Below, piece after piece: positions 25,415-34,390 of a stretch of 64,000 bases of DNA. Source of the DNA: Haliovirga abyssi (GTDB lineage Bacteria > Fusobacteriota > Fusobacteriia > Fusobacteriales > Haliovirgaceae); the NCBI RefSeq assembly GCF_030295325.1, contig NZ_AP027059.1, forward strand, positions 310,001-374,000, given 5' to 3'. Position 1 is the first letter of the stretch. Every line of letters begins with the position of its first letter. The notes beneath the pieces were generated by a model. That model saw only the letters and a list, made by a program, of their open reading frames with translations, had not been told where the DNA came from and did no database searches. A program made the translations under genes and the position numbers.

Positions 25415-25504
25415 AAATAACATTCCCATTTTGTTATAAAATACGCAATGTTTTAAGCGTTTTTATAACAAAATATGATAACATTATTTTTTAAACATTC
25501 TTTA
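25399..25504 (+). repeat. A element, full copy with exact TTTA duplication
   Basis: Core 25403-25500 (98 bp) from GGAATGGCTTAAAAATAAC to TTTTTTAAACATTC, flanked by TTTA at 25399-25402 and 25501-25504. The internal arms TTTTGTTATAAAA and TTTTTATAACAAAA form a long hairpin. It carries the stop codon of the upstream fusion gene. Confidence 0.93.
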
Positions 25505-25540
25505 GGAAGAGAATTGATAATTGGAAAAGGAGAAAAATTT

Positions 25541-25960
25541 ATGTTAGATTTAAAAAGTTTTGAAAAGGCTATAAATTCATTAGAACAACTTATTTTGAAA
25601 ATGAAAGACAAAGAATTAATGAATAGTTTAGATGAAATAGTAATATATGGATTAAAAGCAGGTATTATTCAAAATTTTGAATTTACATATGAGATTTCAT
25701 GGAAATATATTAAGAGATGGTTGGAATTAAATATTGGTTCTAGTTTTGTAGATGGAGTTTCAAGAAGACAACTGTTCAGATTAGCAATAGAGCATCATTT
25801 GATAGAAAATGTAGATATTTGGATGGATTATCATTTGGCGAGAAATAGAACATCGCATACATATAATTTGAACACAGCGGAGGAAGTTTATAAGACGGCA
25901 ATTGAATTTCTAGGAGATGTAAAAAAATTATATAAAGAATTAGAGTTAAAAAATGATTAA
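25541..25960 (+). CDS. HEPN-domain protein (HI0074-type nucleotidyltransferase partner), probable toxin
   Basis: A 139-residue helical protein of the HI0074 family. The HEPN RNase signature R-x4-H is present as Arg101-NRTS-His106 followed by Tyr. The ATG at 25541 follows AAAAGGAG; longer in-frame starts run into the A element. It overlaps the MNT gene by 8 nt. HEPN/MNT pairs of this kind act as toxin-antitoxin modules in which the MNT protein AMPylates and silences the HEPN RNase; that role is inferred here. Confidence 0.88.
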   Translation: MLDLKSFEKAINSLEQLILKMKDKELMNSLDEIVIYGLKAGIIQNFEFTYEISWKYIKRWLELNIGSSFVDGVSRRQLFRLAIEHHLIENVDIWMDYHLARNRTSHTYNLNTAEEVYKTAIEFLGDVKKLYKELELKND

Positions 25961-26249
25961 TTTAAAAGATGATGAGTTAGAAATAGTAAAAAGAATATTA
26001 AAAAAATATTTTGATAAGTGTGAAATAATTATTTTTGGATCAAGAATAACAGATGATATTAAGAAATATTCAGATTTGGATATTGCGATTAAAGGAACGA
26101 AAAAAAAAGATATAAGATTGTTAAATAGGGCTATTGAAGAGTTTGAATATTCTGAACTTGCATTTAGAGTTGATTTATTAGACTATTGGAGATTATCGGA
26201 GAGTTTTAAAAATATTATTGATGATAAAAATGAAAAACTTTATTTATGA
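25953..26249 (+). CDS. Minimal nucleotidyltransferase (MNT), probable antitoxin
   Basis: A 98-residue polymerase-beta-type nucleotidyltransferase. The catalytic signature is Gly29-Ser30-Arg31 followed by Asp41-Leu-Asp43 in GSRITDDIKKYSDLDIAIKG, with a third acidic residue in FRVDLLDY. It overlaps the HEPN gene, and the two are almost certainly one translational unit. In known HEPN/MNT systems this protein adds AMP to the partner near the R-x4-H site. Confidence 0.9.
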   Translation: MINLKDDELEIVKRILKKYFDKCEIIIFGSRITDDIKKYSDLDIAIKGTKKKDIRLLNRAIEEFEYSELAFRVDLLDYWRLSESFKNIIDDKNEKLYL

Positions 26250-26290
26250 TAAAAACAGTTATAAAAATAAAATTATAAAAGGATAAAATC

Positions 26291-26827
26291 ATGAAATATA
26301 AGAAGTTAAGAAGAGGATTTACGCTAATAGAATTAATGGTTGTAATAGCGATAATAGGGATTTTAGCTTTTTTAGAGGGAGCAGATGTAAGTAAAAGTGG
26401 AGAAGGTAGAGATTTGGATACTGCAAAGACTAAAATAATGACTTTCATGAGAGGTATATCAGATAAAAGCTTTGAAACTGGTAATGTATATGAGATTAAT
26501 TTTGAATTTGATAAATATAGAATAGTAGCAAAAAAAGATGAAAAAATAATAGATAGCATAACAGTACCAAAAAGATTTGAATATAGAGATGTTAATTGGA
26601 ATAATAATTTTAATAGGAAAACAACGTCCTTGGGAAATATTTCGAAAAGTTTAAGTATATTTATAATTGATAAAAAAAACAGTAAATTTTGTGCAAGAGC
26701 AACGTTTTTAAATATGAGTTCTGTGCATTATATGGGAATATCGCTATATGCGCCAACTGATAAATTGACATTTGAGAAAAAAGATTATAGTGATACTAAT
26801 AATTGGAAAAGGTTGAGTTGGAATTAA
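26291..26827 (+). CDS. Type IV pilin-like (pseudo)pilin
   Basis: A 178-residue prepilin. The leader RRG|FTLIELMVVIAIIGILAF is cut by prepilin peptidase after Gly9, and Glu5 of the mature protein is present. The globular part has the GspH/ComG-like start (SGEGRDLDTAKTKIMTFMRGISDK) and no obvious disulfide pair. With comEA and comEC nearby I infer a competence pseudopilus subunit, though a role in type II secretion is also possible. The RBS, AAAAGGA, is modest. Confidence 0.82.
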   Translation: MKYKKLRRGFTLIELMVVIAIIGILAFLEGADVSKSGEGRDLDTAKTKIMTFMRGISDKSFETGNVYEINFEFDKYRIVAKKDEKIIDSITVPKRFEYRDVNWNNNFNRKTTSLGNISKSLSIFIIDKKNSKFCARATFLNMSSVHYMGISLYAPTDKLTFEKKDYSDTNNWKRLSWN

Positions 26828-26914
26828 AATTATAGGATATTTAGAAATAAATAAGTGAAATTTAATATATACAAAATATAAATTACAATTAAACTTTTGT
26901 AAAAGGGGCTATAT

Positions 26915-28249
26915 ATGGGAATAATAACGTTTTCTATATTATTATTGATTTCTACATTAATAGCTATACATATTAATATTAGTATTTACATCTATTTTTT
27001 AATGTTGTTAATTACAATTATATTTTTTTCTATTTATAAGAAAAAAATTATTTTAATAGTTTTGATTTTAATATTATTTAATATATTTAGCTTAATGAGA
27101 ATTTATAAAATTAATATAAAAAGTAATGAGTATTATCATATATCAGGAAAAATAATAGGTGACAAAATAAAAGTTAATAAAATAAATAACAAATATATTA
27201 GTAATAAAATCTATTTAAGTATTAATAGAGAACTTGACGGCGAAAGTGTAGATTTAGATTTTATATGTAAAAAAATAGATAAATTTCATAATATATTATA
27301 TTTACAAGGAAAAATGTTAAATGTGAAATTGCATAATAATTATCTAAAAGAATTTATAAAAAATAGAATATATAAATTTTCATATGTTTATGGCGAGAAT
27401 CTATATGGATTTTTATTAGCAGTTTTTTTAGGCGATAGTTCAGAATTAAATCAAGATATGATTAAAAAATATAGATATACAGGGGTTTCGCATCTTTTAG
27501 TTATTTCGGGATTACATATGAGCATATTGCTTTTTTTAAGTTTGAAATTATTTGATAAGTTGAAATTTAATTATTATTCACAATATTTATTAACATTGGT
27601 TGTACTGACAGTTTATATTTTTATAACAGGAGCATTGACATCTGTATTGAGAGCGTATATAATGATTGTTATATATATATTATCAATGTTGATGTATGAA
27701 AAAGTAGATCCATTAAAATCATTATCTATTGCAGTTATAATAAATATAATTATAAATCCGACTTCTATTATATCGGTTTCATTTATATTATCATATTTAG
27801 CTGTATTATCTTTACTGATAATATACCCAAGAATAAAAATTGGGATTTTTAAATTTGATTTTGTTAATCAAATGATATTTATAACATTATCTATACAATT
27901 AATGTTAGCACCAGTATTTTTATATAATTTTAATCTGATTCCATTTTTATCCTTTTTTTCGAATATTATAGTTGTTGCTTTAGGTAGCTTTCTAATTGGG
28001 GTTTCATTTATATTGATTTTTATAGGTATATTTTCTACAAATTTAGCGATTATACTGGGATTTTTAGTTGATTTTTTATTAAAGATTTTAAATTTTTATG
28101 TAAATATTTTATCAAAAATATCATTTATGCAAATAGAATATAAAAGTAAAATTCCATTATTATTTATAATGTTATTTTATACAACTATTTTTATTATTAT
28201 ATATAAAGAAAAAATACATGAAAAATTAAAAATTTATTTTAATAATTAA
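26915..28249 (+). CDS. comEC: ComEC/Rec2 family DNA uptake channel (membrane part only)
   Basis: A 444-residue polytopic protein with about ten hydrophobic helices, an OB-like soluble region (about 65-150) and the family signature HLLVISGLHMS beginning at His193. It lacks the C-terminal metallo-beta-lactamase nuclease domain that many ComEC proteins carry, so strand degradation, if any, must come from another protein. It passes single-stranded DNA across the inner membrane. It has an AAAGGGG site. The neighbours are a pseudopilin and rmlB. Confidence 0.88.
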   Translation: MGIITFSILLLISTLIAIHINISIYIYFLMLLITIIFFSIYKKKIILIVLILILFNIFSLMRIYKINIKSNEYYHISGKIIGDKIKVNKINNKYISNKIYLSINRELDGESVDLDFICKKIDKFHNILYLQGKMLNVKLHNNYLKEFIKNRIYKFSYVYGENLYGFLLAVFLGDSSELNQDMIKKYRYTGVSHLLVISGLHMSILLFLSLKLFDKLKFNYYSQYLLTLVVLTVYIFITGALTSVLRAYIMIVIYILSMLMYEKVDPLKSLSIAVIINIIINPTSIISVSFILSYLAVLSLLIIYPRIKIGIFKFDFVNQMIFITLSIQLMLAPVFLYNFNLIPFLSFFSNIIVVALGSFLIGVSFILIFIGIFSTNLAIILGFLVDFLLKILNFYVNILSKISFMQIEYKSKIPLLFIMLFYTTIFIIIYKEKIHEKLKIYFNN

Positions 28250-28320
28250 AACTTCGTAATGGTGAACTGCTATTGACCCTTACAAAGACAAAACACAAAA
28301 ATATAGGAGGAATTAAAGAT

Positions 28321-29574
28321 ATGAAAACATATTTAGTAACAGGTGGAGCAGGATTTATAGGCGCAAATTTTGTAAAGTATATGCTGAAAAAATATGATGA
28401 TATTAAAATAATAATATTGGATAAATTAACATATGCTGGAAATTTAGGTACTATAAAAGAAGAATTAAAAGATAAAAGAGTTGAATTTGTAAAAGGAGAT
28501 ATAGGAAATAGAGAGTTAGTAGAAAATATATTTATGCAACATAATATAGATTATGTAGTGAATTTCGCAGCAGAATCACATGTAGATAGAAGTATTGAAA
28601 ATCCTAAAATATTTTTAGAAACAAATATTTTAGGGACACAAAATTTATTAGACATATCAAAACAACATTGGATTATTGGAAAAGATGAAAATGGATATCC
28701 AACTTATAAAGAAGGGAAAAAGTTTTTACAAGTTTCGACAGATGAAGTTTATGGGTTTTTAAATAGAGAATATCCTGATGGAAAACTATTAATTGATAAT
28801 GGACAATTGACAGTTGACAATGGACTAAAAATTGAAGAATTAAAAAAAGTTTTAGAAGATAGAGAAGTTATGCCAAAGATATTTGGAGAAAAGTTCTTTA
28901 CTGAAGAAACAGCACTTAACCCTAGAAGTCCTTATGCGACATCAAAAACAGCTGCTGATATGTTGACTAGAGCTTATAGCGAGACATATCATATGCCTAT
29001 TAATGTAACAAGATGTAGTAATAATTATGGGCCTTACCATTTTCCAGAGAAACTTATTCCTTTAATAATAAAAAATATATTAGAGGGAAAAAAATTGCCT
29101 GTGTATGGAGATGGGAAACAGGTAAGAGATTGGTTATATGTAGAAGACCATTGTAAAGGAATTGATATGGTGATAAATGGTGGGAAATTAGGAGAAGCAT
29201 ACAATATAGGTGGCTTTAATGAAGAACAAAATATTAATATTGTAAAATTAACAATAGATACAATAAGAAAATTGATAATTGATAATGGACAATTGGCAAT
29301 TAAAGAGGAGTATAAAAATATAGTGAAATGTAATTTGAATGATATAAGTTATGATTTGATAACTTATGTGCAGGATAGATTAGGGCATGATGCTAGATAT
29401 GCGATAGATCCTAGTAAAACAGTGAGAGAACTTGGGTTTTATCCTGAGACACCATTTAATATAGGTATAGAGAAGACGATAAAGTGGTATCTAAATAACC
29501 AAGATTGGGTAAATGAAGTTGTTAGCGGAGATTATCAAAAATATTATGAAAAAATGTATTCAAATAAAAATTAA
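28321..29574 (+). CDS. rmlB: dTDP-glucose 4,6-dehydratase with two repeat-derived inserts
   Basis: A 417-residue short-chain dehydrogenase of the RmlB family: VTGGAGFIGANFVKY, NFAAESHVDRSIE, STDEVYGF, SPYATSKTAADML, NYGPYHFPEKLIPL and RDWLYVEDH. It makes dTDP-4-keto-6-deoxyglucose in the rhamnose pathway. It is longer than usual because of inserts at residues about 156-169 (LLIDNGQLTVDNGL) and 318-327 (LIIDNGQLAI). Both are translations of an AATTGATAATGGACAATT-type DNA repeat inserted in frame, at surface-variable positions. The ATG at 28321 follows AGGAGGAA. Confidence 0.92.
   Translation: MKTYLVTGGAGFIGANFVKYMLKKYDDIKIIILDKLTYAGNLGTIKEELKDKRVEFVKGDIGNRELVENIFMQHNIDYVVNFAAESHVDRSIENPKIFLETNILGTQNLLDISKQHWIIGKDENGYPTYKEGKKFLQVSTDEVYGFLNREYPDGKLLIDNGQLTVDNGLKIEELKKVLEDREVMPKIFGEKFFTEETALNPRSPYATSKTAADMLTRAYSETYHMPINVTRCSNNYGPYHFPEKLIPLIIKNILEGKKLPVYGDGKQVRDWLYVEDHCKGIDMVINGGKLGEAYNIGGFNEEQNINIVKLTIDTIRKLIIDNGQLAIKEEYKNIVKCNLNDISYDLITYVQDRLGHDARYAIDPSKTVRELGFYPETPFNIGIEKTIKWYLNNQDWVNEVVSGDYQKYYEKMYSNKN
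28788..28832 (+). repeat. In-frame intergenic-type repeat inside rmlB (site 1)
   Basis: TTAATTGATAATGGACAATTG followed by ACAGTTGACAATGGA, in a family with the ATTGATAATTGA stretch at 11335-11347. It encodes residues about 156-169. Confidence 0.75.
29272..29302 (+). repeat. In-frame intergenic-type repeat inside rmlB (site 2)
   Basis: TTGATAATTGATAATGGAC then AATTGGCAATTAAAG: a second copy of the same repeat type in the same gene, encoding residues about 318-328. Confidence 0.75.
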
Positions 29575-29592
29575 AATTTTAATAGAAATTAG

Positions 29593-29627
29593 AAAAAAGG
29601 ATGGCTTGTTTTAAGTCATCCTTTTAA
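29593..29627 (+). terminator. Rho-independent terminator
   Basis: AAAAGGATGGCTT (29595-29607) pairs with AAGTCATCCTTTT (29613-29625) after rmlB. Confidence 0.88.
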
Positions 29628-29752
29628 AGTAGGAAAAATCTAAAATTTAATTATTATTTTTATTTTTCAAAATAAAAATAAAATAATTTGCATATTTAAA
29701 AAAAATATATTATAATTTAAAATAGGGTAGTTTCTATTACAAGGAGAATAAA

Positions 29753-31492
29753 ATGGGATACAACAAAAAAGATGTAGAAAATTTAATAGAAAATCTAGAT
29801 ATAGTTGAAATAATAGGCGAATATGTAGAATTAAAAAAATCAGGAAGTGGATATAAAGGGTTATGCCCTTTTCATGATGAAAAAACTCCATCTTTTAGTG
29901 TTAGCCCAGAAAAAGGTATTTATAATTGTTTTGGTTGTGGTGCTAAAGGGAATGCTTTGCAATTTTATATGGAAAAAAATGGATTAGATTTTATAACTGC
30001 AATAGAAGAGCTGGCTAAAAAATATAATTATAAATTGAGGAATGAAACTGGATACAGTATAAAAAAAAATAGTAATTATGATAGATATTATTCTTTAATG
30101 GAAGAGGTACAAAAATATTTTGGGGAGATACTTTTTTCTAAACAAGGTATTTTAGGATTAGAATATTTAAAAAATAGAGGATTAGATGAAGATTTTTTGA
30201 AAAGATATCATTTAGGATACGCAATAGATGGATGGAATAATATAGGTGATTATTTAAAAGAAAAAGGGTATACAGAACAAGAAATTTTTGATATGGGTCT
30301 AATAAAAAAAGGGGAAAAAGGTTATTATGATACTTTTAGAGGAAGAGTTATATTTCCTATATTTTCACCAAAAGGAAAAACTATTGGATTTGGTGGAAGA
30401 ATATTAAATTCTGAGAAAAGCACTGCTAAATATTTAAATTCTCCAGAGACGAAAATTTTTACAAAAGGAGATAATTTATACGGCTTTATAAATAAAGGGA
30501 GTAATATTAGGAAAAATGGCTTTGTAATGCTTATGGAAGGCTATATGGACGTGTTAGCTGCACATAAAAACGGATTTGCAAATGCAGTAGCCTCGCTTGG
30601 GACTTCGCTTACAGAGAAGCAGGCTAGCCTTATGAAGAAATATACTCAAAATATAGTTATATGTTATGATATGGATAACGCAGGAAGGAAAGCTGTTGAA
30701 AGAGCAAGTATAATATTAAAAAGATATAAATTTAATATAAGAGTTTTAGAACTATCTGAAGGGAAAGATCCTGATGAATACTTAATGAAAAATGGAAAAG
30801 AAAAATTTAAAAAAGAGTTGAGAAATTCAATTGAAATTTTTGATTTTTTATATAATTATTATATTGAAGGAATTAATTTAAATGATATTATCCTGAAGAA
30901 AAATTTTATTTATAGATTTAAAGATTTTTTTAATAGTATAGAGGATGAAATCGAACACAGTATATATATAGAAAAATTGTCAATAGCAGTAGATATACCC
31001 AAAGAAGATTTAAAATCTATTTTTAAAAAAGATAATAAAATAATAAATAAAAGATATAAATATGCCAAAATAAATAAAAACAATAAAATAGATAAGCTTG
31101 AAAAAGAAACAATAAGAATTATATTAAAAAATATAGATTATTATAATAAATTAAATTTTATAGAGATAGAAAATCCATTACTCAGAAAAGTTTTGGGGAT
31201 TATTGCTCAAAAACTAGAATTTAAAGATTTGAAAATAGAAAAAGAAATTATAAATAATGAAGATTTTGATGAAGAAGAAAAAGCTATGATTATAGATATT
31301 TTATTTAGTGTTGATGAGATAGAAAACGAAAAAGAATTTTTTAAAGATATATTGGAAAGTTGGGAAAAAAAGAGGTTTCAAAATGAATTGGAAGAGGTAA
31401 AAAAACAGCTAGAAAACCAAAATTTAACTATTGGGGAAAAGAGAATTTTGGTTGGAAAAAGAATGGAAATAATAAAAAAATTAAAATTTTGA
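29753..31492 (+). CDS. dnaG: DNA primase
   Basis: A 579-residue replication primase. The N-terminal CHC2 zinc site is Cys38-x2-His41 in [11 protein letters not shown] with the second pair in CFGCGAKG. The catalytic core (about 110-250) includes [11 protein letters not shown]-like sequence ([11 protein letters not shown]), and the TOPRIM domain has [10 protein letters not shown] and [10 protein letters not shown]. The C-terminal helicase-binding region is present but divergent. It is followed by rpoD with overlapping signals, the common dnaG-rpoD order. Confidence 0.97.
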   Translation: MGYNKKDVENLIENLDIVEIIGEYVELKKSGSGYKGLCPFHDEKTPSFSVSPEKGIYNCFGCGAKGNALQFYMEKNGLDFITAIEELAKKYNYKLRNETGYSIKKNSNYDRYYSLMEEVQKYFGEILFSKQGILGLEYLKNRGLDEDFLKRYHLGYAIDGWNNIGDYLKEKGYTEQEIFDMGLIKKGEKGYYDTFRGRVIFPIFSPKGKTIGFGGRILNSEKSTAKYLNSPETKIFTKGDNLYGFINKGSNIRKNGFVMLMEGYMDVLAAHKNGFANAVASLGTSLTEKQASLMKKYTQNIVICYDMDNAGRKAVERASIILKRYKFNIRVLELSEGKDPDEYLMKNGKEKFKKELRNSIEIFDFLYNYYIEGINLNDIILKKNFIYRFKDFFNSIEDEIEHSIYIEKLSIAVDIPKEDLKSIFKKDNKIINKRYKYAKINKNNKIDKLEKETIRIILKNIDYYNKLNFIEIENPLLRKVLGIIAQKLEFKDLKIEKEIINNEDFDEEEKAMIIDILFSVDEIENEKEFFKDILESWEKKRFQNELEEVKKQLENQNLTIGEKRILVGKRMEIIKKLKF

Positions 31493-31506
31493 GGAGGAAT
31501 ATATAT

Positions 31507-32676
31507 ATGAAAAAATTTTTTAAAGATGAAAAATTGCTCAAGCTAGTAAGAAAAGCTCAGGAAAGCAAAATTGTTACTTATGAAGAAATAAATGAAAATT
31601 TACCTGAAAATTTTCCATTGGAAGAGATAGATACATTAATAAAAGGGTTTAAAGGGTTTGGAATAAAAGTAATTCCTAAGAAAATAAATGATGAAAAAGA
31701 AGATGAATCAAAAAAAATATCTAAAGAAGGAATACCAATAGTAGAAATAGATGAAGAAGAAGATTTTATAGAAGAAGATGAGGATGTTAATGATGCTGCA
31801 GTAGAAGAACTTTTAAAAGAAAATTTGTTGGAATTTGAAAACAATATGAAAGTAGATGAACCTATAAAAATGTATTTGCGTGAAATAGGGCAAATACCTC
31901 TGTTAAAATACTCTGAGGAAGTAGAATTAGCTAAAAGAGCAGCAGCATTAGATAGAGAGGCAGAACAAGAACTTGTAAAAGCTAATTTGAGATTAGTTGT
32001 AAGTATAGCGAAAAAACATACAAATAGAGGCTTAAAACTTTTGGATTTAATTCAAGAAGGAAATATTGGTTTAATGAAAGCAGTTGAGAAATTTGAACAT
32101 GAAAAAGGATTTAAATTTAGTACTTATGCTACATGGTGGATACGTCAAGCGATAACTAGAGCTATAGCTGACCAAGGAAAGACTATAAGAATACCGGTAC
32201 ATATGATAGAGACAATAAATAAAATAAAAAAAGAAACTAGAATATATATACAAGAAACAGGAAAAGAACCAACACCAGAAATTTTAGCTAAAAGATTAAA
32301 GATGGAAACAGAAAAAGTAAAAAGTATTTTAAAAATGAACCAAGAGCCAATCTCTTTAGAAACTCCAGTTGGAAGTGAAGAAGATAGCGAATTAGGAGAT
32401 TTTGTAGAAGACAAAAAAGTACAAACCCCTCATGAAGTTACGAATAATAATATGCTAAAAGAACAATTAGGGAGAGTATTAGAAACACTTAGTGAAAGAG
32501 AGGAACAGGTAATAAGATTAAGATATGGATTAGATGATGGATACCCAAGAACTTTGGAAGAAGTAGGTAAGATATTTAACGTAACAAGAGAAAGAATAAG
32601 ACAAATAGAAGTTAAGGCACTTAGAAAATTAAGGCATCCAAGCAGAAGAAAAAAACTAGAGGATTATTTAGAATAG
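31507..32676 (+). CDS. rpoD: Primary sigma factor RpoD
   Basis: A 389-residue housekeeping sigma-70. A short region 1.1 is followed by a very acidic linker (about 70-105), region 1.2 ([12 protein letters not shown]), region 2 ([40 protein letters not shown]), region 3, and region 4 with [18 protein letters not shown]. The ATG at 31507 follows GAGGAGG, which overlaps the dnaG stop; an in-frame TTG at 31489 lies inside dnaG. The promoters found in this window match its expected TTGACA/TATAAT specificity. Confidence 0.96.
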   Translation: MKKFFKDEKLLKLVRKAQESKIVTYEEINENLPENFPLEEIDTLIKGFKGFGIKVIPKKINDEKEDESKKISKEGIPIVEIDEEEDFIEEDEDVNDAAVEELLKENLLEFENNMKVDEPIKMYLREIGQIPLLKYSEEVELAKRAAALDREAEQELVKANLRLVVSIAKKHTNRGLKLLDLIQEGNIGLMKAVEKFEHEKGFKFSTYATWWIRQAITRAIADQGKTIRIPVHMIETINKIKKETRIYIQETGKEPTPEILAKRLKMETEKVKSILKMNQEPISLETPVGSEEDSELGDFVEDKKVQTPHEVTNNNMLKEQLGRVLETLSEREEQVIRLRYGLDDGYPRTLEEVGKIFNVTRERIRQIEVKALRKLRHPSRRKKLEDYLE

Positions 32677-32740
32677 AAGAGTATAACACAGTATAAAGAT
32701 ATATTCCTTGAAAATGTCTTTAAATCGCCTGATATCATTG

Positions 32741-32769
32741 TTGATAAAAAGCGACTTTTACTATATAAT
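32741..32769 (+). promoter_or_regulatory. Promoter of the tRNA cluster
   Basis: TTGATA at 32741-32746, 17-bp spacer, TATAAT at 32764-32769, 18 nt before the first tRNA. Confidence 0.85.
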
Positions 32770-32786
32770 TGTCCTTGCCAGTTTGA

Positions 32787-32863
32787 GGGCCTATAGCTCA
32801 GTTGGTTAGAGCACTCGGCTCATAACCGAGTGGTCATTGGTTCGAATCCAATTAGGCCCACCA
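32787..32863 (+). tRNA. tRNA with CAT anticodon (Met or Ile2)
   Basis: A 77-nt cloverleaf with acceptor arms GGGCCTA and TAGGCCC, encoded CCA, and anticodon loop CTCATAA. The acceptor and D-arm look like tRNA-Ile(GAT) genes of related bacteria, so this could be tRNA-Ile2, in which the C is changed to lysidine, rather than elongator tRNA-Met. Confidence 0.9.
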
Positions 32864-32867
32864 AAAT

Positions 32868-32942
32868 GCTCCCTTCGTCTAGCGGTTAGGACACCGCCTT
32901 TTCACGGCGGAGACAGGGGTTCGATTCCCCTAGGGAGTACCA
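32868..32942 (+). tRNA. tRNA-Glu (TTC), copy 1
   Basis: A 75-nt cloverleaf with acceptor GCTCCCT/AGGGAGT, the CTTCGTCTAGCGGTTAGGAC D-arm typical of tRNA-Glu, anticodon loop TTTTCAC, and encoded CCA. Confidence 0.95.
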
Positions 32943-32965
32943 AACTAAATATTAGCATTGTATAT

Positions 32966-33041
32966 GGGAGCATAGCTCAGCTGGGAGAGCACCTGCCTTA
33001 CAAGCAGGGGGTCACAGGTTCGAGCCCTGTTGTTCCCACCA
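32966..33041 (+). tRNA. tRNA-Val (TAC)
   Basis: A 76-nt cloverleaf with acceptor GGGAGCA/TGTTCCC, anticodon stem CCTGC/GCAGG around the loop CTTACAA, T-loop GGTTCGAGCC and encoded CCA. Confidence 0.94.
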
Positions 33042-33044
33042 TAT

Positions 33045-33119
33045 GCTCCCTTCGTCTAGCGGTTAGGACACCGCCTTTTCACGGCGGAGACAGGGGTTCG
33101 ATTCCCCTAGGGAGTACCA
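33045..33119 (+). tRNA. tRNA-Glu (TTC), copy 2
   Basis: Identical over all 75 nt to the copy at 32868-32942, so it arose by recent duplication or is kept the same by gene conversion. Confidence 0.95.
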
Positions 33120-33133
33120 ACAAGAAAGTTAGA

Positions 33134-33161
33134 CCTTACTTAATAGAGTAAGGCTTTTTTT
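33134..33161 (+). terminator. Terminator of the tRNA cluster
   Basis: CCTTACT (33134-33140) pairs with AGTAAGG (33147-33153), followed by CTTTTTTT. Confidence 0.9.
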
Positions 33162-33165
33162 GTTT

Positions 33166-33306
33166 AATGGAAAGAATTAATTTATTTTAGAAAAGAAGAT
33201 ACGCTATTTTTTAAGTATGAGATTTTTCAAGACAAAATTTTTCAGAAGCCAAAAATTTAGAAAAACATTTGTGCTTTACCATATGAAGCGTAACTTCTTT
33301 TTTTGT
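33166..33306 (+). repeat. C element, full copy flanked by a direct repeat
   Basis: A divergent C element (GGAAAGAATTAATTTATTTTAG... GATACGC ... CAGAAGCCAAAAATTTAG ... CCATATGAAGCGTAACTT). The run TTTTTTTGTTTAATG occurs at both ends (about 33155-33168 and 33299-33312), followed each time by an AATTAATTTA stretch, so the border sequence is duplicated. Confidence 0.75.
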
Positions 33307-33361
33307 TTAATGAAAAAATTAATTTAATTTGGAAAAAATATAAAGATTTGAGGTGAATATA

Positions 33362-34390
33362 ATGAATAATGAATATTTATTAAGAGAAATAAAAAAAAGA
33401 ACAAAGAATAACTCAATAAAACAATCTGACATAGAAGATATATTAAGTATGGAAAAAATAGATGAAAATAGTTATGAAGAAATAATTGATTATTTAGTAT
33501 CTAAAAATATAAAAGTATTAGATGAAGAGATTATAATAGAAAGTGAAGAAGATATGGAAAGTGTATCTTTGATGAAAGATGTAGATATTATGAAACAATA
33601 TATGAAAGAAGTTTCAGAATATGAATTGTTATCTCCAAAAGTACAAATGGAATATTTAAATATAAAAGATAATGATGAAAAAGTGAAAAATTTATTGGTA
33701 GAAAGCAATTTGAGATTAGTTGTTGGGTTAGCTGTAAAATATTCGAAACAAGGAGTTTCATTTTTAGATTTAATTCAAGAAGGAACATTAGGTCTTATGA
33801 AAGCAATAGATAAATTTGATGGCACAAAAGGGTATAGATTGAGTACATATGCAACATGGTGGATAAAAAAATATATGATAGATTTTTTAAATGAGAAAGT
33901 TGCAAGCATGAAAGTTCCTACACACATATATTTGAAGTATCAAATGTTGAAAAAAGCTGAAAAAGCTATATCACAAGAGAATGGCAGAGCAGCTACATTA
34001 GAAGAAATAGCAGAAAGAACTTATATGACAGTAGATGAAGCATCGAGAATAAAAAGTATAATAGAAAGCAAAATGATAGCAATTGACTCATATACTGGTG
34101 AAGATGGAAATGGGAAATTTGATATTTCAGATGATAGCACCGAAGAAGAGATTGAAGCAGAGTTAGAAAAATTAGCTTCTGAAAATAAAATAAATAAAAT
34201 GTTGAAAAAATTGGATTCAAGAGAAATTAAAATTATAAAAATGTATTTTGGATTTTCTGAAGATGGAAGAAGATACACTTTTAAAGAAATTGGAGAAGAG
34301 TTAAATTTATCAGCAGAAAGAATTAGAGTTATAAAAGAAAGATCATTAAAAAAATTAAGATATATTGGGAAAAAAATATGGAAAGATTAA
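33362..34390 (+). CDS. Alternative sigma-70 family factor
   Basis: A 342-residue second sigma factor with an RpoD-like layout: region 1.2-like MKQYMKEVSEYELL, region 2 NLRLVVGLAVKYSKQGVSFLDL and [16 protein letters not shown], region 3, and region 4 ending FKEIGEELNLSAERIRVIKERSLKKL. It has no region 1.1. Regions 2.4 and 4.2 differ from RpoD (WWIKKYMIDF against [10 protein letters not shown]), so it should read different promoters. It may be a stationary-phase or stress factor; inference. The ATG at 33362 follows GAGGTG. Its stop overlaps the next ATG by one base. Confidence 0.88.
   Translation: MNNEYLLREIKKRTKNNSIKQSDIEDILSMEKIDENSYEEIIDYLVSKNIKVLDEEIIIESEEDMESVSLMKDVDIMKQYMKEVSEYELLSPKVQMEYLNIKDNDEKVKNLLVESNLRLVVGLAVKYSKQGVSFLDLIQEGTLGLMKAIDKFDGTKGYRLSTYATWWIKKYMIDFLNEKVASMKVPTHIYLKYQMLKKAEKAISQENGRAATLEEIAERTYMTVDEASRIKSIIESKMIAIDSYTGEDGNGKFDISDDSTEEEIEAELEKLASENKINKMLKKLDSREIKIIKMYFGFSEDGRRYTFKEIGEELNLSAERIRVIKERSLKKLRYIGKKIWKD

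Noticed and set aside
32837-33151. A 104-codon reading frame across the tRNA cluster
   Set aside because: It is made of tRNA sequence (repeated SLRLAVRTPPFHGGDRGSIPLGS peptides come from the two tRNA-Glu copies), a well-known artefact.
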